This document shows, one piece after another, positions 54,506-64,000 of a stretch of 64,000 bases of DNA. Below the pieces are notes generated by a model, which had not been told where the DNA came from, searched no databases, and saw only the letters and a program-made list of their open reading frames with translations. Made by a program: the position numbers and the translations under genes. Each line of letters opens with the position of its first letter. Position 1 is the first letter of the stretch. The stretch comes from Pseudomonas sp. MH9.2 (GTDB lineage: Bacteria; Pseudomonadota; Gammaproteobacteria; Pseudomonadales; Pseudomonadaceae), in assembly GCF_034353875.1 (NCBI RefSeq), contig NZ_CP133784.1, forward strand, positions 4,678,501 to 4,742,500, in the 5' to 3' direction.

Positions 54506-55789
54506 ATGACTGACACCCGCAACGGCGAGGACAACGGCAAATTGCTCTATTGCTCCTTCTGTGGCAAAAGCCAGCATGAAGTGCGCAAATTGATTGCCGG
54601 CCCCTCGGTTTTTATCTGCGACGAATGCGTCGACCTGTGCAACGACATCATCCGAGAGGAGGTGCAAGAAGCCCAGGCCGAAAGCAGCGCGCATAAATTA
54701 CCATCGCCTAAAGAAATCAGCGGCATCCTTGATCAGTATGTGATTGGTCAAGAACGTGCAAAAAAGGTTCTGGCAGTAGCGGTGTACAACCACTACAAGC
54801 GTCTGAACCAGCGCGACAAGAAGAATGATGATGTTGAACTCGGTAAAAGCAACATCCTGCTGATTGGCCCAACCGGCTCCGGCAAGACGCTGCTCGCTGA
54901 AACATTGGCTCGTTTGCTCAATGTGCCGTTCACCATCGCGGACGCCACCACCCTGACCGAAGCTGGTTATGTGGGGGAGGACGTGGAAAACATCATTCAG
55001 AAACTGTTGCAGAAATGTGACTACGACGTAGAAAAAGCCCAGATGGGCATTGTCTACATCGATGAAATCGACAAGATTTCGCGCAAATCCGACAACCCTT
55101 CGATTACCCGCGATGTTTCCGGCGAGGGTGTGCAGCAAGCCTTGCTGAAGCTGATTGAAGGCACCGTGGCTTCCGTTCCTCCTCAAGGGGGTCGCAAGCA
55201 TCCACAGCAGGAATTCCTGCAGGTGGACACGCGTAACATCCTGTTTATCTGCGGTGGCGCTTTCTCGGGCCTCGAAAAGGTTATTCAGAGCCGCTCCACT
55301 CGCGGCGGCATCGGCTTCAATGCCGAAGTACGCAGCAAGGACGAAGGCAAGAAGGTTGGCGAATCGCTGCGTGAGGTTGAGCCTGACGATCTGGTCAAGT
55401 TCGGTCTGATTCCAGAGTTTGTTGGCCGTCTACCTGTTCTGGCGACGTTGGACGAATTGGATGAGGCTGCTTTGATGCAGATTCTCACCGAGCCGAAAAA
55501 CGCGCTGACCAAGCAGTATGCAAAACTGTTCGAAATGGAAGGTGTGGAACTCGAGTTCCGTGCTGATGCACTGAAATCGATCGCCAAACGCGCACTTGAG
55601 CGCAAAACAGGCGCTCGCGGTCTGCGTTCCATTCTCGAAGGTGTTCTGCTCGACACCATGTACGAGATCCCCTCGCAGTCCGAGGTGAGCAAGGTGGTGA
55701 TCGATGAGAGCGTCATCGAGGGCACGTCCAAGCCGTTGTTGATTTACGAAAACAGCGAGCCGGTTGCCAAGGCTGCCCCAGACGCGTAA
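54506..55789 (+). CDS. clpX: Clp protease ATP-binding subunit ClpX
   Basis: AAA+ unfoldase of 427 residues that delivers substrates to ClpP. The N-terminal zinc-binding domain has YCSFCGKSQ and [10 protein letters not shown] (four Cys, about residues 14-40). Walker A is [15 protein letters not shown], Walker B is VYIDEIDKI, the pore loop is in AGYVGEDVE, and the ClpP-binding loop is in the GRLP-to-LIPEFVG region. The C-terminal lid domain follows. A strong hairpin terminator separates it from lon. Confidence 0.97.
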   Translation: MTDTRNGEDNGKLLYCSFCGKSQHEVRKLIAGPSVFICDECVDLCNDIIREEVQEAQAESSAHKLPSPKEISGILDQYVIGQERAKKVLAVAVYNHYKRLNQRDKKNDDVELGKSNILLIGPTGSGKTLLAETLARLLNVPFTIADATTLTEAGYVGEDVENIIQKLLQKCDYDVEKAQMGIVYIDEIDKISRKSDNPSITRDVSGEGVQQALLKLIEGTVASVPPQGGRKHPQQEFLQVDTRNILFICGGAFSGLEKVIQSRSTRGGIGFNAEVRSKDEGKKVGESLREVEPDDLVKFGLIPEFVGRLPVLATLDELDEAALMQILTEPKNALTKQYAKLFEMEGVELEFRADALKSIAKRALERKTGARGLRSILEGVLLDTMYEIPSQSEVSKVVIDESVIEGTSKPLLIYENSEPVAKAAPDA

Positions 55790-55817
55790 GTGAAGCTGCT
55801 GCGTTGACAGGTAATAA

Positions 55818-55847
55818 AGAAGGGGCCTTCGGGCCCCTTCTGCTTTT
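55818..55847 (+). terminator. Terminator of clpX
   Basis: AGAAGGGGCC-TTCG-GGCCCCTTCT, a perfect 10-bp stem with the very stable TTCG loop, followed by TGCTTTT. Confidence 0.9.
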
Positions 55848-55886
55848 CCTGCGCCAGAGCTTGTTTTTTTAAGACGCTACCCCCAT

Positions 55887-55911
55887 CTTGACCTCAAGCT
55901 AACTTCCATAT
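55887..55911 (+). promoter_or_regulatory. Possible heat-shock (sigma-32-like) promoter of lon
   Basis: CTTGACC, a 10-base gap, then TTCCATAT resembles the heat-shock promoter pattern CTTGAAA ... CCCCATNT. The spacer is shorter than usual, so this is tentative. It lies 35 bases before the lon ATG. Confidence 0.35.
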
Positions 55912-55945
55912 GTTCCGGCCTTATGGCCGCCGTAGAGGCGAAATC

Positions 55946-58342
55946 ATGAAGACAACCATAGAATTGCCTCTCCTGCCATTGCGCGATGTCGTGGTTTATC
56001 CGCACATGGTTATCCCGCTGTTTGTGGGGCGCGAGAAATCTATCGAAGCCCTCGAGGCCGCGATGTCTGGGGATAAGCAGATTCTGTTGCTCGCGCAAAG
56101 AAACCCTGCAGACGACGATCCAGGTGAAGAGGCTCTTTATAGCGTCGGCACCGTTGCAACCGTGTTGCAGCTGCTCAAGTTGCCTGATGGCACCGTTAAG
56201 GTGTTGGTCGAAGGCGAGCAGCGTGGCGCTGTCGAACGTTTCATTGAGGTCGATGGCCATTGCCGCGCTGAAGTGACCTTGATTGACGAGGTCGATGCCC
56301 CTGATCGCGAATCTGAAGTGTTCGTGCGCAGCTTGCTGGCCCAGTTCGAGCAGTATGTGCAGTTGGGCAAAAAAGTCCCGGCTGAAGTCTTGTCATCTCT
56401 CAATAGCATTGATGAGCCGGGCCGCCTGGTCGATACCATGGCCGCGCACATGGCGCTGAAAATCGAGCAGAAGCAGGCCGTTCTCGAAATCGTCGACCTG
56501 CCTGCACGGGTAGAACACGTATTGGCTTTGCTGGATGCCGAAATTGATCTGTTGCAGGTCGAGAAGCGCATTCGCGGCCGCGTCAAAAAGCAGATGGAGC
56601 GCAGCCAGCGCGAGTACTACCTGAATGAGCAGATGAAGGCCATTCAGAAAGAGCTGGGTGACAGTGACGAAGGTCACAACGAAATCGAAGAGCTGAAAAA
56701 GCGCATTGACGCTGCCGGCTTGCCTAAGGACGCCTTGACCAAAGCGCTGGCTGAGCTGAACAAGCTCAAGCAGATGTCGCCGATGTCGGCTGAAGCGACC
56801 GTGGTGCGTACCTACATCGACTGGTTGGTGCAAGTGCCGTGGAAGGCTCAGAGCAAGGTGCGTCTGGACTTGGTTCGTGCTGAAGACATTCTTGATGCCG
56901 ACCACTATGGTCTTGATGAGGTCAAGGAACGCATCCTTGAATACCTCGCTGTGCAAAAACGCGTGAAGAAAATTCGCGGTCCGGTTTTGTGCCTGGTAGG
57001 TCCGCCGGGTGTGGGTAAAACGTCTCTCGCAGAGTCGATTGCCAATGCGACTAACCGCAAGTTCGTGCGTATGGCCCTCGGTGGTGTGCGTGATGAAGCG
57101 GAAATTCGTGGTCATCGCCGGACATATATCGGTTCCATGCCGGGAAGATTGATACAAAAGATGACGAAAGTGGGCGTGCGCAACCCGCTGTTTTTGCTCG
57201 ACGAAATCGACAAGATGGGCAGTGATATGCGCGGCGATCCGGCCTCTGCATTGCTGGAAGTGCTCGACCCTGAGCAGAACCACAACTTTAACGACCATTA
57301 CCTGGAAGTCGATTACGACCTTTCCGACGTGATGTTCCTGTGCACCGCGAACTCGATGAACATTCCTGCGGCATTGCTGGACCGGATGGAAGTCATCCGG
57401 CTGCCTGGCTATACCGAAGACGAAAAAATCAACATCGCGATCAAATACCTGTCGCCAAAACAGATTCAGGCCAACGGCTTGAAAAAAGGCGAGGTTGAGA
57501 TAGACGAGGAAGCAATTCGCGACATCGTCCGCTACTACACCCGTGAAGCGGGTGTGCGGAGTCTGGAGCGGCAAATCGCCAAGATCTGTCGCAAGGCGGT
57601 GAAGGAACACTCGCTGGAAAAACGCTTCCAGGTCCGCGTTACTGCGGAAATGCTTGAGCATTTCCTGGGTGTGCGCAAATTCAGCTACGGTTTGGCCGAG
57701 CAACAGGATCAAATCGGACAGGTGACAGGCTTGGCGTGGACGTCGGTGGGCGGCGAATTGTTGACCATCGAAGCGGCCGTGGTGCCTGGCAAAGGCCAGT
57801 TGATCAAGACCGGTTCGCTGGGTGATGTGATGGTCGAATCCATCACCGCTGCCCTGACCGTTGTGCGCAGTCGTGCGAAAAGCCTGGGAATCCCCGTGGA
57901 CTTCCATGAGAAGCGTGACGTTCATATCCATATGCCAGAAGGAGCCACCCCGAAAGACGGCCCTAGCGCTGGCGTAGGTATGTGCACGGCCCTTGTTTCA
58001 GCGCTAACACAGATCCCGGTCCGTGCTGACGTGGCAATGACCGGTGAAATCACCCTGCGGGGGCAGGTTCTGGCCATCGGTGGTTTGAAGGAAAAACTGC
58101 TTGCGGCGCACCGTGGCGGAATCAAAACGGTGATCATTCCTGAAGAAAACGTACGGGACTTGAAAGAGATTCCGGACAATATCAAACGGGACCTGCAGAT
58201 TAAACCGGTTAAATGGATTGACGAGGTCCTGCAAATTGCGCTGCAATACGCGCCGGAGCCCTTGCCGGATGTGGCCCCGGAGATGGTTGCGAAGGACGAA
58301 AAGCGCGAGACTGACTCTAAGGAGAGAATCAGCACGCATTAG
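55946..58342 (+). CDS. lon: ATP-dependent protease Lon
   Basis: Homohexameric AAA+ serine protease of 798 residues, starting MKTTIELPLLPLRDVVVYP. The frame is open 36 bases further upstream, but that extension is not conserved. The N-terminal substrate domain is about 1-200, followed by a coiled-coil linker. Walker A is GPPGVGKTSLAESIA and Walker B is PLFLLDEIDKM. The catalytic dyad is Ser674 in KDGPSAG and a Lys near residue 717 in GGIKTVIIPEEN. It stands 156 bases after clpX, behind a strong terminator, so it has its own promoter. hupB follows. Confidence 0.97.
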   Translation: MKTTIELPLLPLRDVVVYPHMVIPLFVGREKSIEALEAAMSGDKQILLLAQRNPADDDPGEEALYSVGTVATVLQLLKLPDGTVKVLVEGEQRGAVERFIEVDGHCRAEVTLIDEVDAPDRESEVFVRSLLAQFEQYVQLGKKVPAEVLSSLNSIDEPGRLVDTMAAHMALKIEQKQAVLEIVDLPARVEHVLALLDAEIDLLQVEKRIRGRVKKQMERSQREYYLNEQMKAIQKELGDSDEGHNEIEELKKRIDAAGLPKDALTKALAELNKLKQMSPMSAEATVVRTYIDWLVQVPWKAQSKVRLDLVRAEDILDADHYGLDEVKERILEYLAVQKRVKKIRGPVLCLVGPPGVGKTSLAESIANATNRKFVRMALGGVRDEAEIRGHRRTYIGSMPGRLIQKMTKVGVRNPLFLLDEIDKMGSDMRGDPASALLEVLDPEQNHNFNDHYLEVDYDLSDVMFLCTANSMNIPAALLDRMEVIRLPGYTEDEKINIAIKYLSPKQIQANGLKKGEVEIDEEAIRDIVRYYTREAGVRSLERQIAKICRKAVKEHSLEKRFQVRVTAEMLEHFLGVRKFSYGLAEQQDQIGQVTGLAWTSVGGELLTIEAAVVPGKGQLIKTGSLGDVMVESITAALTVVRSRAKSLGIPVDFHEKRDVHIHMPEGATPKDGPSAGVGMCTALVSALTQIPVRADVAMTGEITLRGQVLAIGGLKEKLLAAHRGGIKTVIIPEENVRDLKEIPDNIKRDLQIKPVKWIDEVLQIALQYAPEPLPDVAPEMVAKDEKRETDSKERISTH

Positions 58343-58481
58343 CCTGAATGACCTTCCTTGACAGCTTTTTAGAGCCCTTGTTATAAAGCGGCTCTTAAAG
58401 TGTCTGTTCGTCATTCAGCACTCGTTTTTGTCTACACCAAAAAACTTAGAAACATACTCAATAGATATAAGGGGACTTAGA

Positions 58482-58754
58482 GTGAACAAGTCGGAACTGA
58501 TTGATGCTATCGCTGCATCTGCTGATATCCCGAAAGCTGCTGCTGGCCGTGCGCTGGACGCAGTAATCGAATCCGTCACTGGCGCTCTGAAGGCTGGCGA
58601 CTCTGTGGTATTGGTAGGGTTTGGTACTTTCTCCGTAACAGATCGTCCTGCTCGTATCGGTCGTAACCCGCAGACCGGCAAGACGCTGGAAATCGCAGCA
58701 GCTAAAAAACCAGGTTTCAAAGCCGGTAAAGCCCTGAAAGAAGCTGTTAACTAA
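58482..58754 (+). CDS. hupB: DNA-binding protein HU-beta
   Basis: 90-residue nucleoid protein starting at a GTG (58482) with AAGGGGAC upstream; the 5' extension to 58428 is not part of the family. It reads (M)[20 protein letters not shown], and the DNA-binding arm carries [14 protein letters not shown]. The lon-hupB-(tRNA-Asp)-ppiD order is conserved in Pseudomonas. Confidence 0.97.
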   Translation: MNKSELIDAIAASADIPKAAAGRALDAVIESVTGALKAGDSVVLVGFGTFSVTDRPARIGRNPQTGKTLEIAAAKKPGFKAGKALKEAVN

Positions 58755-58807
58755 GTTTCTTTCAAGCCTTTGCCCATCCAGGACCTGGTCATTCTTGTCC
58801 TGGCAGC

Positions 58808-58884
58808 GGAGCGGTAGTTCAGTCGGTTAGAATACCGGCCTGTCACGCCGGGGGTCGCGGGTTCGAGTCCCGTCCGCTCCGCCA
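58808..58884 (+). tRNA. tRNA-Asp (anticodon GTC)
   Basis: 77 bases with encoded CCA. The acceptor is GGAGCGG/CCGCTCC, the anticodon loop CTGTCAC has anticodon GTC, and the T loop is GTTCGAGTC. It lies between hupB and ppiD. No duplicated 3' end, which would indicate an integrated element, is seen downstream. Confidence 0.95.
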
Positions 58885-58892
58885 GTTACGAG

Positions 58893-58920
58893 AAGGCGCA
58901 TCCTCGGATGCGCCTTTCTT
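58893..58920 (+). terminator. Terminator after tRNA-Asp
   Basis: AAGGCGCATCC-TC-GGATGCGCCTT is a perfect 11-bp stem followed by TCTTCT. It separates tRNA-Asp from ppiD. Confidence 0.75.
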
Positions 58921-58981
58921 CTATCCGGATTCCACCCACGCTCCGCGGTTGGTTAATCTTTACAACCGTTCTGGGGGACGC

Positions 58982-60853
58982 ATGCTGCAAAATATCAGGG
59001 ACAATTCCCAAGGCTGGATTGCCAAGACGATCATTGGGGTCATCGTGGCATTGATGGCCTTGACCGGTTTTGACGCCATTTTCAGGGCCACCAGCACGAG
59101 TCAGGATGCTGCCAAGGTCAATGGTGAAGAAATCACGACAAACGAGCTGAGTCAGGCGGTCGATATGCAACGCCGTCAGCTTATTCAGCAGTTGGGCAAG
59201 GATTTCGATCCTGCGCTGCTGGATGACAAAATGTTGCACGACGCAGCCTTGAAAGGGCTGGTTGATCGCAAGTTGTTGCTGCAAGGTGCAGCCGATTCGA
59301 AATTTGCTTTCTCCGAAGCGGCTCTGGATCAGCAGATTTTGCAGACACCTGAATTTCAGGTAGACGGCAAATTCAGCGCTGACCGTTTCGATCAGGTGAT
59401 TCGTCAACTGGGCTTCAGCCGTTTGCAATTCCGCCAAATGCTGACTCAGGAAATGCTCATTGGTCAGTTGCGTGCCGGTTTGGCAGGTAGCGCTTTCGTG
59501 ACCGATGCTCAGGTTGATGCGTTCGCTCGTCTGGAAAAACAGACTCGCGATTTCGCCACGCTGACATTCAAAGCGGACACTGCGGCCGCGAAAGTGACCG
59601 ACGATGAAGTCAAAGCGCATTACGACGAACACGCCAAAGAGTTCATGAGCCCGGAGCAGGTCGTACTCGACTACATCGAATTGAAGAAGTCTTCTTTCTT
59701 TGATCAGGTTGAAGTCAAAGACGCCGATTTGCAGGCGGCTTATCAGAAAGAAATCGGCAACCTTGCCGAGCAGCGTCGTGCTGCGCACATTCTGATCGAA
59801 GTGAATGACAAACTGAACGAAGCTCAGGCCAAAGCGAAGGTTGAAGAGATTCAACAGCGCTTGACCAAAGGTGAGGATTTCGCGGCCCTGGCCAAGGAGT
59901 TTTCCCAGGACCCGGGTTCGTCCAGCAAAGGCGGTGACCTGGGTTACGCGGGCAAGGGTGTCTATGATCCGGCTTTCGAAAAGGCGCTGTATGACCTGAA
60001 GAAAGATCAGGTCTCGGGTCCGGTACGCAGCGACTACGGTTGGCACTTGATCAAGTTGTTGGGCGTTGAAGCACCGTCGGTGCCGAGCTTCGCCAGCTTG
60101 AAAGACAAGCTCACCCACGAATTGAAAAGCCAGCAGGTCGAGCAGCGTTTCGTTGACGTGACCAAGCAGCTTGAAGATTCGGCGTTCGAAGCGTCCGATC
60201 TGGTGCAGCCAGCTCAAGAACTGAAACTGAAAGTGCAAACCACTGCGCCATTTGGTCGTGAGGGCGGTGAAGGCCTGACCTCCAACCGTGCAGTGATCCA
60301 GGCCGCGTTCAGCCCGGAAGTGCTTGAAGAAGGCTCCAACAGTGCTCCGCTGGAACTTGATCCGGAAACGGTTGTGGTCGTACGGATGAAGGAACACCGT
60401 CAGCCAGAGCAGCTGCCACTTGAAAGCGTTGCCAGCAGCATTCGTGCGCAGCTGATCAAGAATCACGCCACCGAAGCGGTCAAGACCAAAGGTGCCGAGC
60501 TGGTTGCAGGTCTGCGCGATGGCAAGATCGCTCTCGCTGCGAAGCAGAACGGTCAAAGCTGGAAAGTCCTGGAAGCGGTCACCCGCAGTCAGGAAGGCAT
60601 CGATCCGGTGGTTCTGCAGGCGTTGTTCCGCATGCCCAAGCCTCAAGGCAAGGACAAGCCGTCCTACACCAGCCTGACGTTGGCTGATGGCAGCTTCGTG
60701 GTGGTGCGCCTTAATGGTGTCAACGAAGCCGCAGCACCGACAGCCGATGAGAAGGCCCAGTACCGTCGCTTCCTCGCCTCGCGTGCCGGTCAGCAGGATT
60801 TCGCTGCTTACCGCGCACAGCTGCAAAGCAAAGCGAAGATCACCCGTTACTGA
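58982..60853 (+). CDS. ppiD: Periplasmic folding factor PpiD (SurA N-terminal/parvulin domains)
   Basis: Membrane-anchored periplasmic chaperone of 623 residues, from the ATG at 58982 behind a strong GGGGGA site. One transmembrane helix lies at about residues 16-36 (IAKTIIGVIVALMALTGFDA). A SurA-like chaperone domain follows (about 40-200). The parvulin domain, about 260-360, has AAHILIEVND and GGDLGYAGKGVYDPAFEKAL. A second, degenerate folding domain is C-terminal. It helps newly exported proteins at the Sec translocon. A terminator follows. Confidence 0.95.
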   Translation: MLQNIRDNSQGWIAKTIIGVIVALMALTGFDAIFRATSTSQDAAKVNGEEITTNELSQAVDMQRRQLIQQLGKDFDPALLDDKMLHDAALKGLVDRKLLLQGAADSKFAFSEAALDQQILQTPEFQVDGKFSADRFDQVIRQLGFSRLQFRQMLTQEMLIGQLRAGLAGSAFVTDAQVDAFARLEKQTRDFATLTFKADTAAAKVTDDEVKAHYDEHAKEFMSPEQVVLDYIELKKSSFFDQVEVKDADLQAAYQKEIGNLAEQRRAAHILIEVNDKLNEAQAKAKVEEIQQRLTKGEDFAALAKEFSQDPGSSSKGGDLGYAGKGVYDPAFEKALYDLKKDQVSGPVRSDYGWHLIKLLGVEAPSVPSFASLKDKLTHELKSQQVEQRFVDVTKQLEDSAFEASDLVQPAQELKLKVQTTAPFGREGGEGLTSNRAVIQAAFSPEVLEEGSNSAPLELDPETVVVVRMKEHRQPEQLPLESVASSIRAQLIKNHATEAVKTKGAELVAGLRDGKIALAAKQNGQSWKVLEAVTRSQEGIDPVVLQALFRMPKPQGKDKPSYTSLTLADGSFVVVRLNGVNEAAAPTADEKAQYRRFLASRAGQQDFAAYRAQLQSKAKITRY

Positions 60854-60876
60854 CGTCTGATCCCGCGACAAAAAAG

Positions 60877-60905
60877 AAGGCCGCTCAATGAGTGGCCTTT
60901 TTTTG
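60877..60905 (+). terminator. Terminator of ppiD
   Basis: A 10-bp stem AAGGCCGCTC/GAGTGGCCTT with one G-U pair and loop AAT, followed by a T-run. Confidence 0.88.
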
Positions 60906-60961
60906 TCTGAAGTTTTTTGTGCCTGAACAGATGCTTTCGCAACTCCCGTAGGGCCGAACAC

Positions 60962-60997
60962 AAAAAGCCCGCCGTTCGTGAGAACGGCGGGCTTTTT
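60962..60997. terminator. Bidirectional terminator between ppiD and fabI
   Basis: AAAAAGCCCGCCGTTC and GAACGGCGGGCTTTTT form a near-perfect long hairpin with a GTGA loop and A/T tails on both sides. It serves the converging fabI transcript. Confidence 0.92.
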
Positions 60998-61017
60998 GGG
61001 TGCCGCGCGTTGAGTTT

Positions 61018-61812
61018 TTACTCTTCGAGGTTGCCCATCGCGGTGGTGTTGAAGCCGCCGTCGACGTACATGATCTCGCCGCTGATGCCGGACGCGAGGT
61101 CCGAGCACAGGAACGCGCCGGCGTTGCCGACTTCATCGATGGTCACGTTGCGACGCAGCGGTGTTTGCGCTTCGTTGGCAGCGAGCATTTTGCGGAAGTT
61201 CTTGATGCCGGAGGCGGCGAGGGTGCGGATCGGGCCAGCCGATACTGCGTTCACTCGTGTGCCTTCCGGGCCAAGGCTACCGGCCAGGTAACGTACACCG
61301 GCTTCCAGGCTGGCCTTGGCCATGCCCATCACGTTGTAGTTAGGCATGGTGCGCTCTGCACCCAGGTAGGACAGGGTCAGCAGGCTGCCGTTGCGGCCTT
61401 TCATCATTTCGCGACCGGCCTTGGCCAATGCGACGAAGCTGTAGGCGCTGATGTCGTGAGAGATGCGGAAACCTTCGCGTGTTGTCGCTTGGGTGAAGTC
61501 ACCGTCAAGCTGGTCGCCAGGGGCGAAGCCAACCGAGTGAACGATCACGTCCAGGCCATCCCACTTCTTGCCCAGTTCTTCGAAGACCTTGGCGATCTCT
61601 TCGTCGCTGGCCACGTCGCAAGGGAAGCACAGTTCCGGGCCTGAGCCCCAACCTGCTGCGAACTCTTCGACACGACCTTTCAGTTTGTCGTTCTGATACG
61701 TGAAGGCCAGCTCTGCGCCCTCGCGATGCATGGCGGCAGCGATGCCGGATGCGATGGACAGTTTGCTAGCGACACCGACGATCAGGACGCGCTTACCGGC
61801 GAGAAAACCCAT
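61018..61812 (-). CDS. fabI: Enoyl-ACP reductase FabI
   Basis: NADH-dependent reductase of the last step in each fatty acid elongation cycle, 264 residues. It has the short-chain dehydrogenase fold with the FabI-specific Y-x6-K spacing (Tyr159, Lys166 in [11 protein letters not shown]). Tyr149 (LSYLGAE) and the cofactor loop [14 protein letters not shown] are also visible. FabI is the target of triclosan; resistance cannot be judged from sequence. It follows the yej genes on the same strand after an 18-base gap, so it may share their transcript. Confidence 0.97.
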   Translation of the reverse strand: MGFLAGKRVLIVGVASKLSIASGIAAAMHREGAELAFTYQNDKLKGRVEEFAAGWGSGPELCFPCDVASDEEIAKVFEELGKKWDGLDVIVHSVGFAPGDQLDGDFTQATTREGFRISHDISAYSFVALAKAGREMMKGRNGSLLTLSYLGAERTMPNYNVMGMAKASLEAGVRYLAGSLGPEGTRVNAVSAGPIRTLAASGIKNFRKMLAANEAQTPLRRNVTIDEVGNAGAFLCSDLASGISGEIMYVDGGFNTTAMGNLEE

Positions 61813-61830
61813 GTGTTGTTCCTCTTCAGG

Positions 61831-63441
61831 TTAATCGACAGCTACCGGTGCCAAAAAGGCGGCTTCCAGCAGCTGCTGTGTATAGGTATGTTGCGGTGCG
61901 GCAAAAATGCTGCGCGCCGCACCCTGTTCAACGACTTTCCCCTGCTTGACCACCATAAGCTGGTGGCTAAGCGCTTTGACTACCGCCAGGTCATGGCTGA
62001 TAAACAAATAGGTCAGGTTGTACTTTTTTTGCAGTGAGCGCAGTAGCTCCACCACTTGGCGCTGAACGGTCCGGTCGAGCGCCGAGGTGGGCTCGTCCAG
62101 CACAATCAGCGCCGGTTTTAACACTAATGCCCGGGCAATGGCGATTCTCTGCCGTTGCCCGCCGGAAAATTCGTGAGGGTAGCGGTACCGGGTTTCCGGG
62201 TCCAGGCCTACCTCCTTGAGCGCTTCGATGATGGCGAGTTCCTGTTCAGCCTCTGTGCCCATGCCATGGATACGCAGGCCCTCACCCACAATTTCGCCTA
62301 CGCACATGCGGGGGCTCAGGCTGCCGAAAGGGTCCTGAAACACCACCTGCATTTGCCGACGCAGCGGACGAATCTCCTTTTGCGTCAGGCAGTCTAGCGT
62401 TTTGCCTTGAAACCGTATGGCGCCCTTGCTACCTATCAGCCGAAGAATCGCCAGACCCAGCGTCGATTTGCCCGAGCCGCTTTCACCGACAATCCCCAAG
62501 GTATGCCCTTGGGGCAGGCTGAAGGTGATGCCATCGACTGCTTTGACATGATCGACGGTTTTTTTGAACAGGCCTTTCTTGATCGGAAACCACACCCGCA
62601 AGTCATCGACTTCGAGCAGCGGCGCGCCAGCAACGTTGTCCACCGGGCCGCCACTGGGCTCGGCACCCAGCAATTCTTGTGTGTACGGATGCTGAGGTGA
62701 ACGGAACAGCTCCTCACATGACGCTTGTTCGACGATGCGACCGTGCTGCATGACACATACCCGATGCGCAATTCTCCGGACCAGGTTCAGATCGTGGCTG
62801 ATCAGGAGCAGCGCCATGCCCAGTCGGGCCTGCAGTTCGGTGAGCAATTTGAGAATTTTCAGCTGTACCGTCACGTCGAGTGCGGTGGTCGGTTCGTCGG
62901 CGATCAGCAGCTCAGGCTCGTTGGCCAGGGCCATGGCGATCATCACGCGCTGTCGCTGGCCGCCTGAGAGCTCGTGTGGCAGAGCTTTGAGTCGTTTCTC
63001 GGGCTCGGTTATACCCACCAGCTCAAGCAGCTCCAGTGTGCGCAGGGTGGCCTCCTTGCCCTGCAAGCCTTTATGCAGACCGAGGACTTCATTGATTTGC
63101 TTCTCAATGGACTGCAGCGGGTTAAGTGAGGTCATCGGCTCCTGGAAAACCATGGCGATCCGGTTGCCACGGATCGCGCGCAACCTTTTTTCGCTCAGCG
63201 TCAGCAGGTCGTGCCCGGCGTAGTAGATGGTCCCGCTGGGATGGCGCGCCAGCGGGTAGGGCAGCAGGCGCAGAAACGAGTGCGCGATGACTGATTTGCC
63301 AGAACCGCTTTCGCCGACCAGCGCCAGGGTTTCGCCCCGGCGGATATCGAAGCTGATGCCTTCGACCACGCGATGGACCTGCTCGCCGGTAACGAACTCG
63401 ACGGCGAGATCGCGGACTTCGATCAAATTGTCCTTGTTCAT
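61831..63441 (-). CDS. yejF: Peptide ABC transporter, fused double ATPase (YejF type)
   Basis: 536 residues from the ATG at 63441, one base after the stop of the permease gene; the longer frame lies inside that gene. Two complete ABC ATPase domains are fused: Walker A GESGSGKS appears twice (near residues 42 and 330), with signatures LSGGQRQR and FSGGQRQR and Walker B LLIADEPTTALD and LIVLDEPTSALD. It powers a Yej-type importer of oligopeptides (microcin C uptake in E. coli). The Yej permeases and binding protein should lie upstream, beyond the window. Confidence 0.93.
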   Translation of the reverse strand: MNKDNLIEVRDLAVEFVTGEQVHRVVEGISFDIRRGETLALVGESGSGKSVIAHSFLRLLPYPLARHPSGTIYYAGHDLLTLSEKRLRAIRGNRIAMVFQEPMTSLNPLQSIEKQINEVLGLHKGLQGKEATLRTLELLELVGITEPEKRLKALPHELSGGQRQRVMIAMALANEPELLIADEPTTALDVTVQLKILKLLTELQARLGMALLLISHDLNLVRRIAHRVCVMQHGRIVEQASCEELFRSPQHPYTQELLGAEPSGGPVDNVAGAPLLEVDDLRVWFPIKKGLFKKTVDHVKAVDGITFSLPQGHTLGIVGESGSGKSTLGLAILRLIGSKGAIRFQGKTLDCLTQKEIRPLRRQMQVVFQDPFGSLSPRMCVGEIVGEGLRIHGMGTEAEQELAIIEALKEVGLDPETRYRYPHEFSGGQRQRIAIARALVLKPALIVLDEPTSALDRTVQRQVVELLRSLQKKYNLTYLFISHDLAVVKALSHQLMVVKQGKVVEQGAARSIFAAPQHTYTQQLLEAAFLAPVAVD

Positions 63442-63442
63442 C

Positions 63443-64000
63443 TCATTTCCTTGGGTCGAAAGCGTCGCGGGCGGATTCGCCAATGAACACGAGAAGGCTG
63501 AGCATCAGGGCCAGCACGGCAAAGGCGCTGATCCCAAGCCAAGGGGCCTGGAGGTTGGATTTGCCTTGGGCCACCAATTCACCCAGCGACGGGGAGCCTG
63601 CTGGCAAGCCGAAACCGAGGAAGTCCAGGGCGGTCAGGGTGCCGATAGCGCCCGTGAGAATGAACGGCATGAAGGTCATGGTCGAGACCATGGCGTTGGG
63701 CAGGATGTGGCGGTACATGATCGCCCCGTTTTGCATGCCCAGGGCCCGTGCGGCGCGCACATATTCCAGGTTGCGCCCCCGCAAGAACTCGGCGCGTACC
63801 ACGTCCACCAGGCTCATCCATGAAAACAGCAGCATGATGCCCAGCAGCCACCAGAAATTAGGCTGGACGAAGCTGGCCAGAATGATCAGCAGGTACAACA
63901 CCGGCAGCCCGGACCAGACTTCCAGGAAACGTTGCCCCAGCAGATCCACCCAACCACCATAAAAACCCTGCAGGGCGCCCGCGATGACGCCAATGATCGA
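63443..64000 (-). CDS. yejE: Peptide ABC transporter permease (YejE type), N-terminus beyond window
   Basis: About 185 C-terminal residues of a DppC/OppC-type permease; the frame is open to the right edge. The conserved EAA loop is seen in EYVRAARALGMQNGAIMYRHILPNA. Several transmembrane helices are present, and ALDFLGFGLPAGSPSLGELVAQGK is the typical C-terminal segment. It is one base upstream of yejF. The assignment as YejE follows from the fused ATPase partner. Confidence 0.9.
   Translation of the reverse strand, partial: SIIGVIAGALQGFYGGWVDLLGQRFLEVWSGLPVLYLLIILASFVQPNFWWLLGIMLLFSWMSLVDVVRAEFLRGRNLEYVRAARALGMQNGAIMYRHILPNAMVSTMTFMPFILTGAIGTLTALDFLGFGLPAGSPSLGELVAQGKSNLQAPWLGISAFAVLALMLSLLVFIGESARDAFDPRK

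Noticed and set aside
56393..57931. 512-codon frame opposite lon
   Set aside because: Fully inside lon on the other strand; shadow frame.
58808..58884. tRNA-Asp as an integration site for a mobile island
   Set aside because: The next gene is the core ppiD, with no integrase and no repeated tRNA 3' end downstream.
58886..61108. 740-codon frame on the minus strand opposite ppiD
   Set aside because: Antisense to ppiD and crosses a tRNA terminator and two further hairpins; explained by GC-biased codon use in ppiD.

Overview
This is a chromosomal window from a Pseudomonas, most likely of the P. fluorescens group. The evidence is moderately high GC, Pseudomonas-type REP palindromes, and a run of core genes in familiar order: min operon/rluA/apeB, moxR-DUF58-bat genes, gdhB, acnB, glnS-cysS-folD, tig-clpP-clpX-lon-hupB-ppiD-fabI-yej. 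Species was inferred by reading only; no database search was run. About 90% of the window is ordinary housekeeping sequence.

Layout. 0-8.5 kb: an MscS-type channel cut by the left edge, a small membrane protein, M18 aminopeptidase, RluA, the MinCDE division-site operon, a lipid A acyltransferase and a patatin phospholipase. 8.5-15.2 kb: the one clearly accessory region. It holds a DUF4123 adaptor, a 1106-residue LysM-headed protein and an overlapping exported Sel1-type protein, which together look like a type VI secretion adaptor/effector/immunity cassette lacking its own VgrG. Next comes a 396-residue protein built from six zinc-ribbon modules. A related ~70-bp non-coding element stands before the DUF4123 gene and again before the zinc-ribbon gene. 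15.2-21.4 kb: GST, a cyclophilin of eukaryotic type, and SbcCD. 21.5-28.3 kb: a tightly overlapped moxR/DUF58/DUF4381/batA/batB/batD operon.

28.5-40.9 kb: an amidohydrolase, small conserved proteins, the 180-kDa NAD-glutamate dehydrogenase, aconitase B (GTG start), a DUF1289 protein, a universal stress protein with a well-placed Anr-like box, and MiaE. 41-45.9 kb: a MarR-controlled tripartite EmrAB-type efflux operon with two identical perfect operator palindromes at its promoter. 46-51.3 kb: LpxH, PpiB, GlnS, CysS and FolD. 51.6-52 kb: tRNA-Arg, -His and -Leu. 52.3-60.9 kb: the protein quality-control block (trigger factor, ClpP, ClpX, Lon, HU, tRNA-Asp, PpiD). 61-64 kb: FabI and the ATPase and part of a permease of a Yej-type peptide importer.

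The most interesting places are the 8.6-15.2 kb accessory region (effector 3' end and immunity gene of visibly lower GC, plus the repeated upstream element), the MarR double operator, the Anr-type promoter, and a 17-bp perfect inverted repeat bracketing ~100 bp upstream of acnB.
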